Shown: piece by piece, positions 6,668 through 7,895 of the stretch | Layout of the letters: each line of letters begins with the position of its first letter | How positions within the stretch are numbered: the first letter of the stretch is position 1 | DNA from: Treponema sp. | GTDB lineage: Bacteria; Spirochaetota; Spirochaetia; Treponematales; Breznakiellaceae | Length of the DNA stretch: 7,895 nt | Direction: 5' to 3' | Assembly (NCBI GenBank): GCA_031289935.1 | Contig: JAITON010000071.1 | Location: 1 to 7,895, forward strand | Notes under the pieces: generated by a model | What the model saw: the letters and a program-made list of their open reading frames with translations, nothing else | Database searches by the model: none | Told to the model about the DNA's origin: nothing | Position numbers and translations under genes: made by a program

Positions 6668-6782
6668 GCCAAGGCTGACCGGGACCCCGATCCAAGCCTG
6701 GTCAGGCCCCTGACCCAAGGCTGGTCAGGACCCCGACCCAAGCCTGGTCAGGCCCCCGGCCCAAGCCTGGTCAGGCCCCCGA
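6668..6782. repeat. Five-copy 23-bp tandem repeat array between the feo genes and citrate synthase
   Basis: Five head-to-tail units of exactly 23 bp lie at 6668-6690, 6691-6713, 6714-6736, 6737-6759 and 6760-6782. The last two differ at one base; the first (promoter-proximal) is most diverged. Three units (second, fourth and fifth) contain the perfect inverted repeat GCCTG-GT-CAGGC; the other two carry altered versions. The array overlaps the last codons and stop of the small FeoB-associated gene. The 64 codons that could be read through part of this region in the citrate synthase frame are not considered coding. Confidence 0.92.
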
Positions 6783-6929
6783 CCCCTTGTCCGCCGGCTC
6801 CCGCGCCGCGCAGGCGCTGCACTTTTCGCAGCCGCAGGCGGTTTTGCCCTTGCGGCTATTTCGCACCAGGCGGAACACCGTGAATCCAAGGATGCCCGCC
6901 ACCATGATCCCCACGATGATGTTACCCAT
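6771..6929 (-). CDS. FeoB-associated Cys-rich membrane protein
   Basis: This short gene encodes 52 residues. An N-terminal membrane helix (MGNIIVGIMVAGILGFTVF, about 1-19) is followed by a basic stretch (RLVRNSRKGK, 20-29) and a Cys cluster 'CGCEKCSAC' (C32, C34, C37, C40). This is the layout of the FeoB-associated Cys-rich family, found beside feoB in many anaerobes and thought to help ferrous iron transport; its exact role is unproven. The ATG lies 3 nt after the feoB stop, and its ribosome site GAGGGGG (6936-6942) is formed by the last codons of feoB, so translation is probably coupled. The TGA and the last residues (Ser-Gly-Ala) fall inside the 23-bp repeat array, which suggests that the repeat either created or replaced the original C-terminus. 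Confidence 0.9.
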   Translation of the reverse strand: MGNIIVGIMVAGILGFTVFRLVRNSRKGKTACGCEKCSACAAREPADKGSGA

Positions 6930-6932
6930 ACC

Positions 6933-7895
6933 TTACCCCCTCGCCATCGCGCTGTTCACGCCGGACGCCGCGCTCCCCGGCTTCCGCGCCAGGAGCCAGA
7001 CGAACAAGGCCAGAACCAGAATCGCGGCGATGGTGCCCGCGCCGAAGGCGCCGCCGGTAAAAAGCGTACCAAACTGGTAGACCATGAGGGCCAGCAGGTA
7101 GCCGTAGGTAAGCTGGTAGGAAACCGCGAAGGCGGTCCACCTGCCGTTGTTCATCTCGCGGCGGATCGCGCCGATGGCGGCAAAGCAGGGCGGGCAGTAG
7201 AGGTTGAACACCAGGAAGGCGTAAGCCCCCAAGGCGCTAAAGTTCGCGGCAAAGGCGCCCCAATACTCCGCGCCGTCCTCGGCCACCTCGGCGAAACCGT
7301 AGAGCACGCCCATGGTGCCCACCACGTTTTCTTTGGCCACGAGGCCCGTGATGGTTGCCACCGCCGCGTCCCACCTGCCAAAGCCCAGGGGGGCGAAGAC
7401 GGGGGCGATAAAGCCGCCTATAGCGGCGAGCATGCCCTCGCTCAAATCCTCCACCATGCCGAAACGCCCGTCAACAAAGCCAAAGCTCGACAGGAACCAC
7501 ACCGCCACCGCCGACAAGAGGATGATCGACCCCGCCTTGCGGATAAACGACCAGCCCCGTTCCCCCATACTGCGGAGCACGTTGACTACGCCGGGGAGCC
7601 GGTACGCGGGGAGTTCCATCACAAAAGGCGACACGCTGCCCATGAAGGGACGCGTCTTTTTAAGGATGATGCCCGATACGATGACCGAGGCGATCCCCAT
7701 GAAGTACGCGCTGGGGGCCACCCACCAGGCGCCGCCCAGCACCGCGCCTGAGATCAGGGCGATGACGGGCAGCTTCGCCCCGCAGGGCATGAAGGTGGTG
7801 GTCATCACGGTGAGGCGGCGGTCGTTCTGGTTTTCGATGGTACGGGACGCCATGACGCCGGGGATGCCGCAGCCCGTGCCGATGAGCATGGGGAT
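6933..7895 (-). CDS. feoB: FeoB ferrous iron transporter, C-terminal membrane part (gene cut by window edge)
   Basis: About 320 C-terminal residues are present; the frame is open to the window end, so the N-terminal G domain (GTPase) and first membrane segments lie outside. What is visible is the FeoB membrane core: 'LIGTGCGIPGVMASRTIENQNDRR' followed by 'TTTFMPCGAKLPVIALISG' (Gate region with conserved Cys), 'PFVMELPAYRLP', 'GLVAKENVVGTMGVLYG', and 'FLVFNLYCPPCFAAIGAIRREM' with its paired Cys, then two final membrane helices. FeoB imports Fe2+ across the inner membrane, driven or gated by its nucleotide-binding domain. The ATG at 7889 is an internal Met, not the start. The stop (TAA) is 3 nt before the small Cys-rich gene. 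No feoA is visible, but it would be expected upstream, beyond the edge. Confidence 0.97.
   Translation of the reverse strand: MPMLIGTGCGIPGVMASRTIENQNDRRLTVMTTTFMPCGAKLPVIALISGAVLGGAWWVAPSAYFMGIASVIVSGIILKKTRPFMGSVSPFVMELPAYRLPGVVNVLRSMGERGWSFIRKAGSIILLSAVAVWFLSSFGFVDGRFGMVEDLSEGMLAAIGGFIAPVFAPLGFGRWDAAVATITGLVAKENVVGTMGVLYGFAEVAEDGAEYWGAFAANFSALGAYAFLVFNLYCPPCFAAIGAIRREMNNGRWTAFAVSYQLTYGYLLALMVYQFGTLFTGGAFGAGTIAAILVLALFVWLLARKPGSAASGVNSAMARG

Noticed and set aside
6504..6695. N-terminal extension of citrate synthase by 64 residues
   Set aside because: It would translate across the predicted promoter and leader, its residues do not resemble citrate synthases, and the ATG at 6503 has a good ribosome site.
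6668..6782. CRISPR array
   Set aside because: The units are directly adjacent with no spacers of unique sequence, and no cas gene is present.

Overview
The window is a GC-rich bacterial chromosomal segment in which every gene I can support lies on the minus strand, so it reads from right to left. The gene set is a ferrous iron importer, a citrate synthase of the type common in anaerobic Firmicutes and spirochaetes, MnmG, a HinT-type protein, and a large MFS-HEAT fusion. It suggests a strict or facultative anaerobe. A Treponema-like spirochaete is my best guess, mainly from the overall feel of the proteins, but nothing in the window proves it. I see no phage, IS element, CRISPR array or defence system; this is mostly ordinary housekeeping sequence with several unusual local repeats.

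Right end (7895 to 6771): the C-terminal part of feoB runs off the window edge. It is followed after 3 nt by a 52-codon gene for a FeoB-associated Cys-rich membrane protein. The end of that small gene lies inside an array of five 23-bp tandem repeats (6668-6782) that fills part of the intergenic space.

Centre (6600 to 503): a good sigma-70-like promoter (TTGTAT-17 nt-TATATT) and a leader with its own 10-bp tandem repeat precede a tightly packed run: citrate synthase (gltA-like), mnmG (starting 3 nt after the citrate synthase stop), hinT-like HIT protein, and the MFS-HEAT fusion protein. The spacing suggests one transcript. The mnmG gene carries an in-frame 24-bp tandem repeat encoding five copies of an octapeptide in a normally variable loop.

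Left end (500 to 5): a strong consensus-like promoter (TTGATA-17 nt-TATAAA) drives a tRNA-Thr(CGU). Downstream lies a 106-codon gene of the TIGR04076 family in visibly more AT-rich sequence. The genes cover iron uptake, entry to the (possibly incomplete) TCA pathway, wobble-uridine modification and nucleotide hydrolysis. I see no shared pathway beyond co-transcription.
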